Shown piece after piece: positions 29,604-39,597 of a DNA stretch of 64,000 nucleotides. The stretch is from Microbacterium oleivorans. Its GTDB lineage: Bacteria > Actinomycetota > Actinomycetes > Actinomycetales > Microbacteriaceae. The position numbers and the translations under genes are program-made. Position 1 is the first letter of the stretch, and every line of letters begins with the position of its first letter. The notes beneath the pieces were generated by a model. That model ran no database searches. It had not been told where the DNA came from and was given only the letters and a program-made list of their open reading frames with translations. The stretch is from assembly GCF_013389665.1 (NCBI RefSeq), contig NZ_CP058316.1, positions 2,728,001 through 2,792,000 on the forward strand, written 5' to 3'.

Positions 29604-30809
29604 GTGACGAGACGGGCAGCGCTGTGGGTCGCTTTCGTGCTCGTTCACCTGCTGGTCTGCGTGCTGGGGTTCGTCATGCCGAACCAGCCGATGGGCGACG
29701 TGTACCTCGTCTACGAACCCTGGTCGCGTGCGGCGCTCGCGGGCGACGGGATCGTCGGGGTGACCGAGGACTGGGTGTACCCGCAGCTCGCACTCGTGCC
29801 GCTCGTGCTCGCCCACGGGTTCGCGTGGATCGCCGGGTACACGGCCGGCTGGGCGGTCTTCGTCACGGCGCTGGATGCGGTGGCGTTCGCGGTGCTCGTG
29901 GGCGATGCGCGCTCCCGAGGCCGCGCGCGGGCCGCATGGTTCTGGCTTGCCGCCATCCTCGCGCTCGGTCCGGTCGGCCTCTACCGCCTCGACGCCGTCA
30001 CCGTGGCCGTCGCGGTGCTCGGGTGCGTGTGGTTGCGCGGGCGGCCCTGGCTCGCCGGCGTGCTGCTGGCCGCGGCGACGTGGATCAAGGTGTGGCCGGC
30101 GGCACTCAGCGCCGCCGCCGCGATCGCCCTGCGTCGACGCTGGGCCCTGATCGGCGCGAGCGCGATCGTCTCGGCCCTGACGCTCCTGGCGATCGTCGTC
30201 GCGGGCGGCGCCGACCACGCCTTCGGTTTCATCGGCGATCAGACCTCGCGCGGGCTCCAGGTCGAAGCCCCGGTCAGCGCGTACTACCTCTGGGGCAGCA
30301 TGCTCGGGGTCCCCGGATTCTCCGTGTACTACTCCACCGAGATCCTGACGTTCCAGGTGACCGGCCGCGATATCGACCCCGTGATCGCCCTCATGACACC
30401 GCTGCTGGCGGCGGGGGTGGGGTCCGTCGCCGTCCTCGCCGCGGTCAAGACCGCGCGCGGGGCGCGCGCGATGCGGCTGCTGCCGGTGACGGCGATGGCG
30501 CTCGTCGTGGTGTTCATCGCGCTCAACAAGGTCGGGTCGCCGCAGTACCTCTGCTGGCTCATCCCACCCGTGGTCCTCGGGCTGCTTTACGACCGTCGGG
30601 AGTGGACGCGCCCGGCGATCGCGGTACTCGTCCTGTGCGCACTCACCCAGATCGTGTACCCCGTGGCGTACGGTGAGGTCCTCGCCGCGCACCCGTTCGG
30701 GGTCGCGGTGCTCACGATCCGCAACGTCCTGCTCGTCGCGCTGGGGGTGTGGATGGTCGTCCGTCTCGCGCGGGTGCCCGTCCGTCCGTCGACGCCCGTC
30801 CCCGCCTGA
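29604..30809 (+). CDS. GT87-type membrane glycosyltransferase
   Basis: Integral membrane protein of 401 residues with about ten helices, resembling the actinobacterial GT87 (DUF2029) family of polyprenyl-phosphate-mannose-dependent mannosyltransferases. Family-like features are the acidic pair after helix 1 (MGDVYLVYEPW), WIKVWPAAL in the middle and KVGSPQYLCWLIPP near the end. Acceptor unknown. Start GTG six bases after TAGGAT (29592-29597): leaderless. Followed closely by a thiamine-binding protein gene. Confidence 0.82.
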   Translation: MTRRAALWVAFVLVHLLVCVLGFVMPNQPMGDVYLVYEPWSRAALAGDGIVGVTEDWVYPQLALVPLVLAHGFAWIAGYTAGWAVFVTALDAVAFAVLVGDARSRGRARAAWFWLAAILALGPVGLYRLDAVTVAVAVLGCVWLRGRPWLAGVLLAAATWIKVWPAALSAAAAIALRRRWALIGASAIVSALTLLAIVVAGGADHAFGFIGDQTSRGLQVEAPVSAYYLWGSMLGVPGFSVYYSTEILTFQVTGRDIDPVIALMTPLLAAGVGSVAVLAAVKTARGARAMRLLPVTAMALVVVFIALNKVGSPQYLCWLIPPVVLGLLYDRREWTRPAIAVLVLCALTQIVYPVAYGEVLAAHPFGVAVLTIRNVLLVALGVWMVVRLARVPVRPSTPVPA

Positions 30810-30822
30810 ACCGGAGGTTCTC

Positions 30823-31164
30823 ATGCTCGTCGCCTTCTCCGTCGCCCCCAGCGGCACCGGCCGCGCCGACGGCTCGGTCCACGATGCCGTCGCCGCGGCG
30901 GTCGCGGTCGTGCGCGCATCGGGTCTGCCGCACCGCACGACGTCGATGTTCACCGAGATCGAGGGGGAGTGGGACGAGGTGATGGCCGTGGTGAAGGACG
31001 CGACCGAAGCGGTGCTGCCCTTCGGCTCACGGGTCTCGCTCGTTCTCAAGGCCGACATCCGTCCCGGCCGAACCGGCGAGATCGACGCGAAGATCGAACG
31101 GCTCGAGACAGCGCTCGAATCGATTCGACACGACGACGGGGGCGGCGCTACGCTCCCTGAGTGA
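30823..31164 (+). CDS. MTH1187-family thiamine-binding protein
   Basis: 113-residue cytoplasmic protein of the DUF77/MTH1187 family, members of which bind thiamine or HMP and are often near thiamine genes. N-terminus MLVAFSVAPSG and FTEIEGEWDEVMAVVKDA match the ferredoxin-like fold. GGAGG lies five bases before the ATG; the stop overlaps the MFS gene (GTGA). No TPP riboswitch is visible upstream. Confidence 0.85.
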   Translation: MLVAFSVAPSGTGRADGSVHDAVAAAVAVVRASGLPHRTTSMFTEIEGEWDEVMAVVKDATEAVLPFGSRVSLVLKADIRPGRTGEIDAKIERLETALESIRHDDGGGATLPE

Positions 31165-32393
31165 CGACCCCGACGATCTCCCGCGCCCACGCGCGCTGGG
31201 CGCTGCTCGCCCTGGCCATCGGCAGCTTCGGCATCGGCATGACGGAGTTCGTCGTGATGGGCCTGCTGCCCGAGATCGCCGGAGAGCTCCTGCCCGGGGT
31301 GTCCGCGGACGACCCGGAGGCGGCGATCGCGCAGGCGGGCTGGCTCATCACCCTGTACGCGGCGGGGGTCGTCGTGGGTGCGCCCACCATAGCCGGGACC
31401 GCGGCGAAGTATCCGCGGCACCGCGTGATGCTCTTCCTCGCCCTCGCCCTCACCGTCTTCAACGGGCTGACCCTCGTCCTGCCCTCGTTCGAGCTCGTCG
31501 CGGCCTCGCGGTTCCTCGCGGGGTTGCCGCACGGCGCCTATTTCGGCATCGGCGCGCTCGTCGCGGCCGACGCGCTCGGGCCCGGCAAACGCGCCCAGGG
31601 GGTTGCCTTCGTGCTGACGGGCCTGACCATTGCCAACGTCGTCGGGGTGCCGCTGGGAACCTTCCTCGGCCAGCAGTTCGGATGGCGCGCCGCGTTCCTC
31701 GTCGTCGCGGTGATCTTCGCCGCCGCGACGGTGGCGATAGGCATCACCGTGCCACATCACGCGGGGGAGCCCCTGCGGACCCTGCGCGCGGAGCTGCGGG
31801 TGTTCCGCATCGGCCAGGTCTGGTTCGCCCTCGGCATCGGGGCCATCGGCTTCGGCGGGTTCTTCGCCGTCTACAGCTACATCGCCACTCTCGTGACCGA
31901 CGTGGCGGGCTCGCCGCAGTGGTCGGTGCCGATCGTGCTCGTCATCTCGGGTGTGGGAATGACCGTGGGCAACCTCGTCGGCGGGCGCGTGGCCGACCGG
32001 GACCTGCGGCGCAGCCTCATCGGGGGCCTGCTGGCGCTCGCCGCGGTGCAGACGCTCCTCGCGCTGACGGCGGAATGGATCGTGGCAGTGGCGGTGTTCG
32101 TCTTCCTCGTCGGGTTCTTCTCCGCCGCGCTCAGCCCGACCATCCAGACCCGCCTCATGGACGTCGCCGGCGACAACCAATCCATCGCGGCCGCGCTGAA
32201 CCACTCCGCGCTGAACATGGGGAACGCGCTCGGCGCGGCCCTCGGCGGCGCGGTGATCGCCGCCGGGCTCGGCTTCGTCGCGCCCGTCTGGGTGGGGGTG
32301 GCCCTGGCCCTGGCCGGACTCGTCGTCGCATCGACGAGCTTCGCCGTCGAGGGCCGGACGAAGAGCGGTTCGCCGGTCCGGGCCGCCGGCTGA
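31161..32393 (+). CDS. MFS transporter, DHA1 (AraJ/sugar-efflux-like)
   Basis: 410-residue major facilitator with 12 predicted helices. The opening WALLALAIGSFGIGMTEFV and the loop after helix 4 (FGIGALVAADALGPGKRA) are typical of the AraJ/YdhP-like efflux group. Coupled by 4-bp overlap to the thiamine-binding protein gene; export of a vitamin or precursor is possible but not shown. It stops three bases before the convergent metX gene with no terminator visible. Confidence 0.88.
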   Translation: MTTPTISRAHARWALLALAIGSFGIGMTEFVVMGLLPEIAGELLPGVSADDPEAAIAQAGWLITLYAAGVVVGAPTIAGTAAKYPRHRVMLFLALALTVFNGLTLVLPSFELVAASRFLAGLPHGAYFGIGALVAADALGPGKRAQGVAFVLTGLTIANVVGVPLGTFLGQQFGWRAAFLVVAVIFAAATVAIGITVPHHAGEPLRTLRAELRVFRIGQVWFALGIGAIGFGGFFAVYSYIATLVTDVAGSPQWSVPIVLVISGVGMTVGNLVGGRVADRDLRRSLIGGLLALAAVQTLLALTAEWIVAVAVFVFLVGFFSAALSPTIQTRLMDVAGDNQSIAAALNHSALNMGNALGAALGGAVIAAGLGFVAPVWVGVALALAGLVVASTSFAVEGRTKSGSPVRAAG

Positions 32394-32396
32394 GGG

Positions 32397-33602
32397 TCAG
32401 ACCCCTTCGAGCAGACGCCGCAGATGCCTGCCGACGACAGGCGTCTCGATGAGGAACGCGTCGTGGCCGAAGTCGCTGGTGATGACGACGGCGTCCTCAT
32501 CGATCGTCGACCGGATGCCGCGGGCGATGCGGTGCTGCCCCTCGACCGGGAAGAGCCGGTCGGAGTCGATCCCGAGCACCAGCGTGCGCGCCTGCACGCG
32601 GGCCAGGGCGTCGTCGACGCCGCCCCGGTCACGGCCGACGTCGTGCGAGTTCATGGCCTCGACGAGCGTGATGTAGCTGTTCGCGTCGAATCGGCGCGTG
32701 AACTTGTTGCCGTGGAAGTCGAGGTAGCTCTCGACGGCGAACCGGCCGCCGTGTCCGAGGGGGCTCTTGCCCGACTGCCAGGTGCGCTGGAATCGCTGGT
32801 TGAGCTCGGTGGGACTGCGGTAGTTCAGCAGCGCCATCCGGCGCGCGAGGGCGAGTCCGCGGTGCGGTCCATCGCCGTCGCCCGCGTCGTAGTATTCGCC
32901 GTCCTGGAAGCGCGGGTCGATGCGGATCGCCTCGAGCTGGACGGAGTTCAGAGCGATCTGGTCGGCCGTGTTGACCGGTGGGGCTGCCAGCACCGCGAGG
33001 CGCGCCACGCGCTCCGGGTGGCCCACGCCCCACTCCAGCGCGTGCATGCCCCCCATCGAGCCCCCGACGACCGCGCCCCAGACCTCGATGCCCAGTTCGT
33101 CCGCGAGGCGTGCCTGTGCGGCGACCTGGTCGCGGATGGTCAGATGCGGGAAGCGCGCCGCCCACTCGTACCCGTCGGATGCGATCGACGACGGCCCCGT
33201 CGATCCCTGGCAGCCGCCGAGCATGTTGGGGGCGACGACGAACCAGCGGTCGGTGTCGATCGGACCGCCCGGGCCGACGATGTCGTCCCACCAGCCCGCC
33301 GTGGGGTGCCCGGGGCCGGCATCCCCGCGCAGGTGGCTGTCGCCGGTGAGGGCGTGGAGCACGAGGACGGCGTTGTCGCGCGTCGGGGAGAGCTCGCCCC
33401 ACGTCTCGTACGCGAGGCGGAAGCCGGGCAGCCGCTCCCCGCTCTCCGTGATGAGCTCACCGAAGGACGCGAAGCGGCGGTCGCCGACCGCGTCGCCGTC
33501 GCGCCACGCACCGGTGGCCGGCGGACGTGCGCGCAGGAGCCGGGCGTCGGCCTCCGTGATCGGCGCGCTCGGCACCGTGTCCTCGGAGGTCTGCCAGTCC
33601 AT
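32397..33602 (-). CDS. metX: Homoserine O-acetyltransferase
   Basis: Transfers acetyl from acetyl-CoA to homoserine, the first committed step to methionine; the product is used by MetY. 401 residues of alpha/beta-hydrolase fold with nucleophile Ser in VVGGSMGGMHALEWG, Asp in LGIDSDRLFP and His in DFGHDAFL. I chose the ATG at 33602, which has GGGAG 10 bases upstream; the in-frame ATG at 33611 is only one base from that site. metY lies 1.4 kb away on the same strand with terC between them. Confidence 0.95.
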   Translation of the reverse strand: MDWQTSEDTVPSAPITEADARLLRARPPATGAWRDGDAVGDRRFASFGELITESGERLPGFRLAYETWGELSPTRDNAVLVLHALTGDSHLRGDAGPGHPTAGWWDDIVGPGGPIDTDRWFVVAPNMLGGCQGSTGPSSIASDGYEWAARFPHLTIRDQVAAQARLADELGIEVWGAVVGGSMGGMHALEWGVGHPERVARLAVLAAPPVNTADQIALNSVQLEAIRIDPRFQDGEYYDAGDGDGPHRGLALARRMALLNYRSPTELNQRFQRTWQSGKSPLGHGGRFAVESYLDFHGNKFTRRFDANSYITLVEAMNSHDVGRDRGGVDDALARVQARTLVLGIDSDRLFPVEGQHRIARGIRSTIDEDAVVITSDFGHDAFLIETPVVGRHLRRLLEGV

Positions 33603-33715
33603 GATCGCCATTCTCCCGTCTGTCGGGGCGGCGTGCCCGCGTGTTACGCCCCGGCGTCGGAGAACTGACCCAGGGAGCGCGCCGAGCAGCCGAAAACGTC
33701 ACGTAAGATATCGCG

Positions 33716-33840
33716 AAGCAAGGGGAGTACTTCCGCCTGCGGCGATCTCGTCATTACGAACCCGACGTCGGGTTCCGGGACGCCGGTCCCTCCGGGGATG
33801 AAGGAGACCTGGCCGTTCGGTTCCGTCGACCCCTTGGAGA
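33716..33840 (+). promoter_or_regulatory. yybP-ykoY Mn2+ riboswitch upstream of terC
   Basis: The leader holds conserved elements of this aptamer: CAAGGGGAGUAC (33719-33730), the internal UCGUCAUUACG segment (33749-33759) and GGAGACCU (33803-33810). Two pairings of the 5' arm are possible: with CCUGG at 33808-33812 (aptamer P1, one mismatch), or perfectly with CCCCTTG at 33830-33836, which touches the Shine-Dalgarno GGAGA. This fits translational switching ON by Mn2+. A TAAGAT hexamer at 33704-33709 would start the RNA near 33716. terC is a classic target. Confidence 0.75.
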
Positions 33841-33844
33841 TTTC

Positions 33845-34876
33845 GTGGACATCACTCCGCTCGTATGGATCATCACCATCGCGGTGACCATCGCCTTCTT
33901 CGTGTACGAGTTCTTCGCACACGTCCGCACCCCGCACGAACCGACGATCGCGGAATCGGCGCGCTGGTCGGCGTTCTACATCGGCCTCGCGCTCATCTTC
34001 GGCGTCGTCATCGGCCTCGTCCCGAGCTGGGGCTGGGTGTTCGCCGGCGAGTACTTCGCCGGATACCTCACCGAGAAGGCGCTGTCGATCGACAACCTCT
34101 TCGTGTTCCTGATCATCATGACCGGGTTCGCGGTGCCGAAGAAGTACCAGCAGAAGGTGCTGATGATCGGCATCGTCATCGCCCTCATCATGCGCGGCGC
34201 GTTCATCGCCATCGGCGCCGCCCTGATCGACAACTTCTCGTGGATCTTCTACATCTTCGGCGCCCTGCTGCTCTTCCTGGCCTACCGCCAGGCGTTCTCG
34301 CACGGCGACTCCGATCCCGCCAACGGCAAGTTCATGCGCTTCGTTCGTCGCCACCTTCCGGTGACCGACGAGTACAACGGCGACAAGCTGACGGTCAAGA
34401 AGGACGGCAAGCGGTTCGTCACGCCGATGCTGCTGGTGATCATCGCCATCGGCTTCATCGACCTCGTCTTCGCCGTCGACTCGATCCCCGCGATCTACGG
34501 TCTGACCAACGAGGCCTACATCGTCTTCACCGCCAACGCGTTCGCGCTCATGGGGCTGCGTCAGCTGTTCTTCCTCATCGGCGGCCTCCTGGAACGCCTG
34601 GTCTACCTGGCGCAGGGCCTTGCGGTCATCCTCGCGTTCATCGGTGTGAAGCTCGTCTTCCACGCCCTGCACGTCAACGAGCTGCACTTCATCAACGGCG
34701 GCGAGCCGCTGCTGTGGGTGCCCGAGATCCCCATCTGGTTCTCGCTGCTGTTCATCGCCGCGACCGTCGCGGTCGCGACCGTCGCGAGCCTGGCGAAGAC
34801 GCGCGGCGACAAGGAGAAGAACGACCGGGAACAGGTCCAGGGCGAGGAGATCACGACGGCGTCCGACGCCGACTGA
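33845..34876 (+). CDS. TerC family membrane protein, probable Mn2+ exporter
   Basis: 343-residue membrane protein with about nine helices. TerC-family signature residues are seen in EKALSIDNLFVF (acidic metal-binding helix) and the second half DLVFAVDSIPAI. Characterised relatives (Alx, MeeF/MeeY) export Mn2+ or metallate secreted enzymes. Start is GTG with GGAGA six bases upstream and a Mn2+ riboswitch-like leader before it. The gene is inserted between metX and metY on the other strand. Confidence 0.92.
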   Translation: MDITPLVWIITIAVTIAFFVYEFFAHVRTPHEPTIAESARWSAFYIGLALIFGVVIGLVPSWGWVFAGEYFAGYLTEKALSIDNLFVFLIIMTGFAVPKKYQQKVLMIGIVIALIMRGAFIAIGAALIDNFSWIFYIFGALLLFLAYRQAFSHGDSDPANGKFMRFVRRHLPVTDEYNGDKLTVKKDGKRFVTPMLLVIIAIGFIDLVFAVDSIPAIYGLTNEAYIVFTANAFALMGLRQLFFLIGGLLERLVYLAQGLAVILAFIGVKLVFHALHVNELHFINGGEPLLWVPEIPIWFSLLFIAATVAVATVASLAKTRGDKEKNDREQVQGEEITTASDAD

Positions 34877-34890
34877 CGTCTCGACCGGCT

Positions 34891-34946
34891 TCAGCACGAT
34901 GCCCCCGCGCCGCCGATCGGCGGGCGCGGGGGCATCGTCGTGCTGA
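34891..34946. terminator. Bidirectional terminator between terC and metY
   Basis: Core arms 34897-34910 and 34924-34937 are perfectly complementary over 14 bp, extended by an outer pairing (34891-34896 with 34941-34946) across a 3-base bulge. Convergent genes end on both sides. Confidence 0.8.
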
Positions 34947-34957
34947 GGAGGGACGGA

Positions 34958-36280
34958 TCAGGCGCGAGCGGCCTCGACCACCGTGCGCGCCGCCGCGAGG
35001 GCCTGGTCGAGATCGGCCTTCAGGTCATCGATGTTCTCGAGACCGACCGAGAGGCGCACGAGACCCGGGGTGACCCCCGTGGTCAGCTGCTGCTCGGGAG
35101 TCAACTGGGAGTGCGTCGTCGAGGCCGGGTGGATCACCAGCGAGCGCACGTCGCCGATGTTGGCCAGGTGGCTGAAGAGCTCGAGGGCGTCGACGAATGC
35201 CCGGCCGGCCGCCACACCGCCCTTGAGCTCGAACGACAGGACGGCGCCGACGCCCTTCGGGGCGTACGCGTTCGCCGCGGCGTACCAGGGCGACGTCGGC
35301 AGGCCCGAATAGTTCACCGAGGCGATGTCGTCGTGGTTCTCGAGCCACTCGGCGATCTCCTGGGCGTTCTGCACGTGGCGTTCGATGCGAAGCGACAGGG
35401 TCTCGATGCCCTGGATCAGCAGCCAGGCGCTCTGCGGTGAGATGGCCGCCCCGAGGTCGCGCAGCAGCTGCACACGGGCCTTGATGACGTAGGCGAGGCC
35501 GTCGCCGACCGCCTGCGTAAAGACGGCGCCGTGGTACGAGGGGTCGGGGGTGGTCAGGCCCGGGAAGCGCTCCGCGTGCTCCGACCAGGGGAAGCGACCG
35601 CCGTCGACGACGAGTCCGCCGATGACCGTCCCGTGTCCGCCGAGGAACTTGGTGGCCGAGTGCACGACGATGTCGGCGCCGTGCTCGAACGGACGGATGA
35701 GGTAGGGCGTGGCGATCGTGTTGTCGACGATGAGCGGGACGCCGGCCTCGTGGGCGATGTCGGCGACGCCGCGGATGTCGAGCACGTTGATCTGCGGGTT
35801 GCCGATGGTCTCGGCGAAGAACAGCTTCGTGTTCGGTCGGACCGCCCGGCGCCATTCTTCGAGGTCGTCCTGGTTCTCGACGAAGGTGACCTCGATGCCG
35901 AGCTTGGCGAGGGTGTATTTGAACAGGTTGTAGGTTCCGCCGTAGATCGAGCTCGACGAGACGAAGTGGTCCCCGGCTTCGGCGATGTTGAGGATCGCGA
36001 TGGTCTCCGCCGCCTGTCCGGAGGCGACGAGCAGGGCGCCGGTGCCCCCCTCGAGGGCGGCGAGTCGGTGCTCGACGACCTCCTGCGTCGGGTTCTGCAT
36101 CCGGGTGTAGATGTTGCCGGGCTCGGCGAGCGAGAAGAGGTTCGCCGCGTGGTCGGAGTTGTCGAACACGTACGAGGTGGTCTGGTAGATCGGCGTCGCA
36201 CGAGCCTTGGTGACCGGGTCCGGTGCGGCCCCGGTGTGGATCTGCTTGGTCTCGAAGCGCCAGTTCTCGGATGCGGGCAT
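34958..36280 (-). CDS. metY: O-acetylhomoserine sulfhydrylase
   Basis: PLP enzyme of the Cys/Met metabolism family that makes homocysteine from O-acetylhomoserine and sulfide. 440 residues, with [20 protein letters not shown], the cofactor-binding [13 protein letters not shown] and the lysine in [13 protein letters not shown]. The start at 36280 has GGAG six bases upstream; an ATG four codons earlier has none. Partner of metX in direct sulfhydrylation. I see no SAM riboswitch in the 170-bp upstream gap. Confidence 0.95.
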   Translation of the reverse strand: MPASENWRFETKQIHTGAAPDPVTKARATPIYQTTSYVFDNSDHAANLFSLAEPGNIYTRMQNPTQEVVEHRLAALEGGTGALLVASGQAAETIAILNIAEAGDHFVSSSSIYGGTYNLFKYTLAKLGIEVTFVENQDDLEEWRRAVRPNTKLFFAETIGNPQINVLDIRGVADIAHEAGVPLIVDNTIATPYLIRPFEHGADIVVHSATKFLGGHGTVIGGLVVDGGRFPWSEHAERFPGLTTPDPSYHGAVFTQAVGDGLAYVIKARVQLLRDLGAAISPQSAWLLIQGIETLSLRIERHVQNAQEIAEWLENHDDIASVNYSGLPTSPWYAAANAYAPKGVGAVLSFELKGGVAAGRAFVDALELFSHLANIGDVRSLVIHPASTTHSQLTPEQQLTTGVTPGLVRLSVGLENIDDLKADLDQALAAARTVVEAARA

Positions 36281-36452
36281 GCGAGGCTCCATCGGGGTCG
36301 GAAAGCGGCGACGGTCGCCGGCCTGGGTCGAGCGTACGGAGGCGTCGACCCGCCGACAACGCCGGGGACATGGGGCGTAACCTGGTCGAACCCTCCGTCC
36401 GCGCCGATCACCGCTCCTCGAGGCGGCGCAGCGGCACGGCTACGGTGGACTC

Positions 36453-37235
36453 ATGACGCGACGTGCAGTGGTGACCGGTGCCAGTTCGGGAATCGGAGAG
36501 GCCGTCGTGCGCGCGTTGCGCGCCGCGGGCTGGGATGTGGTCGGCGTCGCCCGCCGAGCCGAACGGCTCGAGGCCCTCGATGCCGAGGTCGGGTCGGCGT
36601 CGTTCGCCGCCGACCTGAGCAGCGAGGCCGACGTCGCGGCGCTGGCCTCGCACCTGGCGGCATCCGGCGAACTCCACGCCTTCGTCCATGTGGCCGGCGG
36701 TGCGCGGGGGTCGGACCGCGTCGAGGACGGTGCGGCGGAGGACTGGCGGTGGATGTTCGAGGCCAACGTCCTCTCGGCGCAGCTGGTGACATCGTCCCTG
36801 CTGCCGCTGCTGCGACGCGGTGTCGAACACGGCGGCTGGCACGCCGACGCGGTGTTCGTGACCTCCACCGCCGCCCAGACCGCCTACCCCGGTGGCGGCG
36901 GGTACAACGCGGCGAAAGCGGGGGAGTCGATGCTCGTGCACGCGCTGCGCCTCGAGCTCAACGGCGAGCCCATCCGTGTCGTCGAGATCGCCCCGGGGAT
37001 GGTGCGTACCGAAGAGTTCACGCTCAACCGCCTCGGCGGCGACCGGGCCGCCGCCGACGAGTTGTACGCGGGCGTCGAGCAGCCGCTCGTCGCCGCGGAC
37101 GTCGCCGATGTCATCGCCTTCGCGCTCGCCGCGCCCGGGCACGTCAACCTCGACCTCGTGACGATGCGTCCCGTCGCTCAGTCCGCCCAGCACCTGCTCG
37201 CCCGCCGACCGCTCCGCCCGCGATCGACCGAGTGA
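36453..37235 (+). CDS. SDR family NAD(P)-dependent oxidoreductase
   Basis: Classical short-chain dehydrogenase of 260 residues, similar to the YdfG (3-hydroxy acid dehydrogenase) group. Cofactor motif TGASSGIG at residues 8-15; ARR after strand 2 suggests NADPH; catalytic Ser in VFVTSTAAQ and YNAAK. Substrate unknown. ATG six bases after TACGGT (36441-36446): leaderless. Confidence 0.9.
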   Translation: MTRRAVVTGASSGIGEAVVRALRAAGWDVVGVARRAERLEALDAEVGSASFAADLSSEADVAALASHLAASGELHAFVHVAGGARGSDRVEDGAAEDWRWMFEANVLSAQLVTSSLLPLLRRGVEHGGWHADAVFVTSTAAQTAYPGGGGYNAAKAGESMLVHALRLELNGEPIRVVEIAPGMVRTEEFTLNRLGGDRAAADELYAGVEQPLVAADVADVIAFALAAPGHVNLDLVTMRPVAQSAQHLLARRPLRPRSTE

Positions 37236-37287
37236 CCCGAGCACCGGGCGCCCCGGGGCGGGCTCATCACGGTTTGGGGTGCCTGCC

Positions 37288-38814
37288 TCACCTCGGGGCG
37301 CGCGAATCGCGCCCCGACGTGTCGGGGCCGCCCCAAACCGGAGACGTCGGGTGTCCGGCGGTGGCGTCGTCGGCCGGAGGCTCGGCGTCGGCGAAGGCGA
37401 CCCGGGGCACGACCAACAGCAGCAGCGCCGCGATGAAGCCTCCTGCCGCGCAGACGGCCCAGACGGTGAGGTAGCCGCCGATCGAGGCGGCGGTCTCACT
37501 CGCGACCACGCCGGCGCCGGCGGCGAGCACCACACCGAACACGGCGGACGAGAACGTGCCGCCGATCGTCTTCGTCGTGTTGGTCATCGCCGAGGCGACG
37601 CCGGTCTGCCCGCGCGGCGCGGCTGCCGCAGCGGCCGCGGGCATCGCGCCGACCAGAGCGCCGCAGCCGAGGCCCGCGATGCACAGATTGAGCAGCACCT
37701 GCCACAGTTCGAGGTGGAAGGGCAGGAAGAGGGCGTAGCCGACGCCGACGAGCAGGGCCGCGCCGATGAGGACGACCCGGGGGCTCGCGCGCCGCGAGGT
37801 GAGGGCGAACAGAACGGCGCCCACGATCAGCGACACCAGGTACACCCCGATGATGTTCGAGCGCTCGGTCGCGTCGAGTCCGAGCCCGTACCCCAGCGCA
37901 GGGTCGGTGCCGGCGTAGGTCGACAGCGGGCCCTGCGCGCCCAGGAGGCTGATCCCGATCAGGAACGCGGTGGCCTGCACCGGCCACATCTCGGGACGCG
38001 CGAGGACGCGGACATCGACGGCCGGATCGGGCTGCTTCAGCTCGAAGCGCCCGAACGCCACGAATCCGAGCGCGCCCGCCGCGAGCAACGCCCAGACCCA
38101 GATCGCTCCGGGGCCGTTCAGTCGCAGGAACGTGAGCGCGCTCGTGACCAGCAGCAGGGCGACGGCGAGCAGGACGAACCCGCGCGAGTCGAGCCGGCGG
38201 TGCCCCGGTTCCGGCACGGATTCGGGGACTCCCAACCAGATGACCACGGCCACGAGCGTCACGGCGACCGCCGGGACGATGAGCGTGAGGGTCAGATCTC
38301 CCGCCGTCGCCGCGTAGATGCGCCCGGCCGCGAGGGCACCGATGATCGCACCCGCCTGCAGACCGACCACCAGCAGGCCGGCGGCCCGACGGGTCAGCGA
38401 GACGCCGCGGGCCTGACGTCGGCCGCGCTCGAAGATGAGCGCGATCTCGAGCGGCAGCCACACGACGTAGAACCCCTGGAGAGCCCAGGCGATCAGGAAC
38501 GACCAGAACGACGCTGCGAAGGCGAGCCACCAGGTGGCGGCGGCCGTCAGCACGGCGGCGATCAGCAGGATGCGCTTGTGACCGTACATGTCGCCGAGCT
38601 TGGCGAGGACGGGGACGACGAGCGCCGAGAGCAGCAACTGAGCGGCCTCGAACCAGTTCACGTCGGCGTCGCGGATGCCGAGCTCGACGACGATGTCGCT
38701 GAGGAGCGGGACGTAGTACCCCTGCAGGATGCCGCTGACGATCTCGACGAGGATGAACCACCCGATCAGACCCGCGGTGACGCCCAGGGCTGAGGTGCGC
38801 AGGCTCGTCGACAC
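37288..38814 (-). CDS. MFS transporter, 14-helix DHA2-like
   Basis: 508-residue major facilitator with about 14 helices, likely a drug or metabolite exporter. MFS motif A is recognisable in [12 protein letters not shown]. Start GTG at 38814, six bases after TATGCT (complement of 38821-38826), which is leaderless and divergent from ung. The C-terminal tail is hydrophilic and its last codons contain a perfect 9-bp hairpin (37294-37302 with 37308-37316) nested within a second inverted repeat (37271-37279 with 37331-37339) that reaches past the stop. Confidence 0.88.
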   Translation of the reverse strand: MSTSLRTSALGVTAGLIGWFILVEIVSGILQGYYVPLLSDIVVELGIRDADVNWFEAAQLLLSALVVPVLAKLGDMYGHKRILLIAAVLTAAATWWLAFAASFWSFLIAWALQGFYVVWLPLEIALIFERGRRQARGVSLTRRAAGLLVVGLQAGAIIGALAAGRIYAATAGDLTLTLIVPAVAVTLVAVVIWLGVPESVPEPGHRRLDSRGFVLLAVALLLVTSALTFLRLNGPGAIWVWALLAAGALGFVAFGRFELKQPDPAVDVRVLARPEMWPVQATAFLIGISLLGAQGPLSTYAGTDPALGYGLGLDATERSNIIGVYLVSLIVGAVLFALTSRRASPRVVLIGAALLVGVGYALFLPFHLELWQVLLNLCIAGLGCGALVGAMPAAAAAAAPRGQTGVASAMTNTTKTIGGTFSSAVFGVVLAAGAGVVASETAASIGGYLTVWAVCAAGGFIAALLLLVVPRVAFADAEPPADDATAGHPTSPVWGGPDTSGRDSRAPR

Positions 38815-38853
38815 GGGGCGAGCATACTGCGATCGCCGTCCTACGCTGGTGAG

Positions 38854-39552
38854 GTGACAGCTCGATCGTTGACCGAACTGGCCGCTGCGGGGCTCATCGC
38901 CCCCGACTGGGCGCGTGCGCTCGAGCCGGTCGCCCCCGACATCGCCGCGATGGGTGAGCGTCTGCGCGCCGAGAACGCCGCGGGGCGCTCCTACCTTCCG
39001 GCGGGCGAGCACGTGCTGCGGGCGTTCCAGCGCCCGCTCGCCGACGTGCGCGTGCTCATCGTGGGGCAGGACCCCTACCCCACTCCCGGCCATGCCATCG
39101 GGCTCTCGTTCGCCGTCGACGCACATGTCCGGCCGCTGCCGCGGAGCCTCGGCAACATCTACCGCGAGCTCGACGCCGACCTCGGCATCCCGCCGGCAGA
39201 CCACGGGGATCTCTCGGCGTGGAGCGACCAGGGCGTCCTGCTGCTCAACCGTGTGCTCACCGTCGCCCCCGGTGCGCCCGCGTCGCACCGGGGCTGGGGG
39301 TGGGAGCGGGTGACCGAACATGCCATCCGCGTCCTGGCCGCGCGGGATGCTCCGCTCGTCGCGATCCTGTGGGGGAAGGATGCCGCGACGCTGCAGCCGA
39401 TGCTCGGCGATGCGGCGATCATCGCCTCGCCGCATCCCTCGCCGTTGTCGGCGAACCGGGGATTCTTCGGCTCCCGGCCCTTCTCGCGGGCCAACGAGCT
39501 CCTGGTGCAGCGGGGGAGCGGCCCGATCGAGTGGCGTGTGCCGGCCCGCTGA
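38854..39552 (+). CDS. ung: Uracil-DNA glycosylase, family 1
   Basis: Removes uracil from DNA in base excision repair. 232 residues with the water-activating loop [12 protein letters not shown], the uracil-binding LLLNRVLTV strand and the DNA-intercalating [19 protein letters not shown] motif, which define family 1. Start GTG, six bases after TACGCT (38842-38847). Length is normal. Confidence 0.95.
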   Translation: MTARSLTELAAAGLIAPDWARALEPVAPDIAAMGERLRAENAAGRSYLPAGEHVLRAFQRPLADVRVLIVGQDPYPTPGHAIGLSFAVDAHVRPLPRSLGNIYRELDADLGIPPADHGDLSAWSDQGVLLLNRVLTVAPGAPASHRGWGWERVTEHAIRVLAARDAPLVAILWGKDAATLQPMLGDAAIIASPHPSPLSANRGFFGSRPFSRANELLVQRGSGPIEWRVPAR

Positions 39553-39597
39553 ACCGCCCGTCACGACCGCGAAACGTTCCCGCCGTAGAGTTGCGAC

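Noticed and set aside
36281..36452. SAM riboswitch before metY (also 33603-33700 before metX)
   Set aside because: No conserved SAM-I, SAM-II or SAM-IV core elements seen; only unstructured GC-rich sequence.
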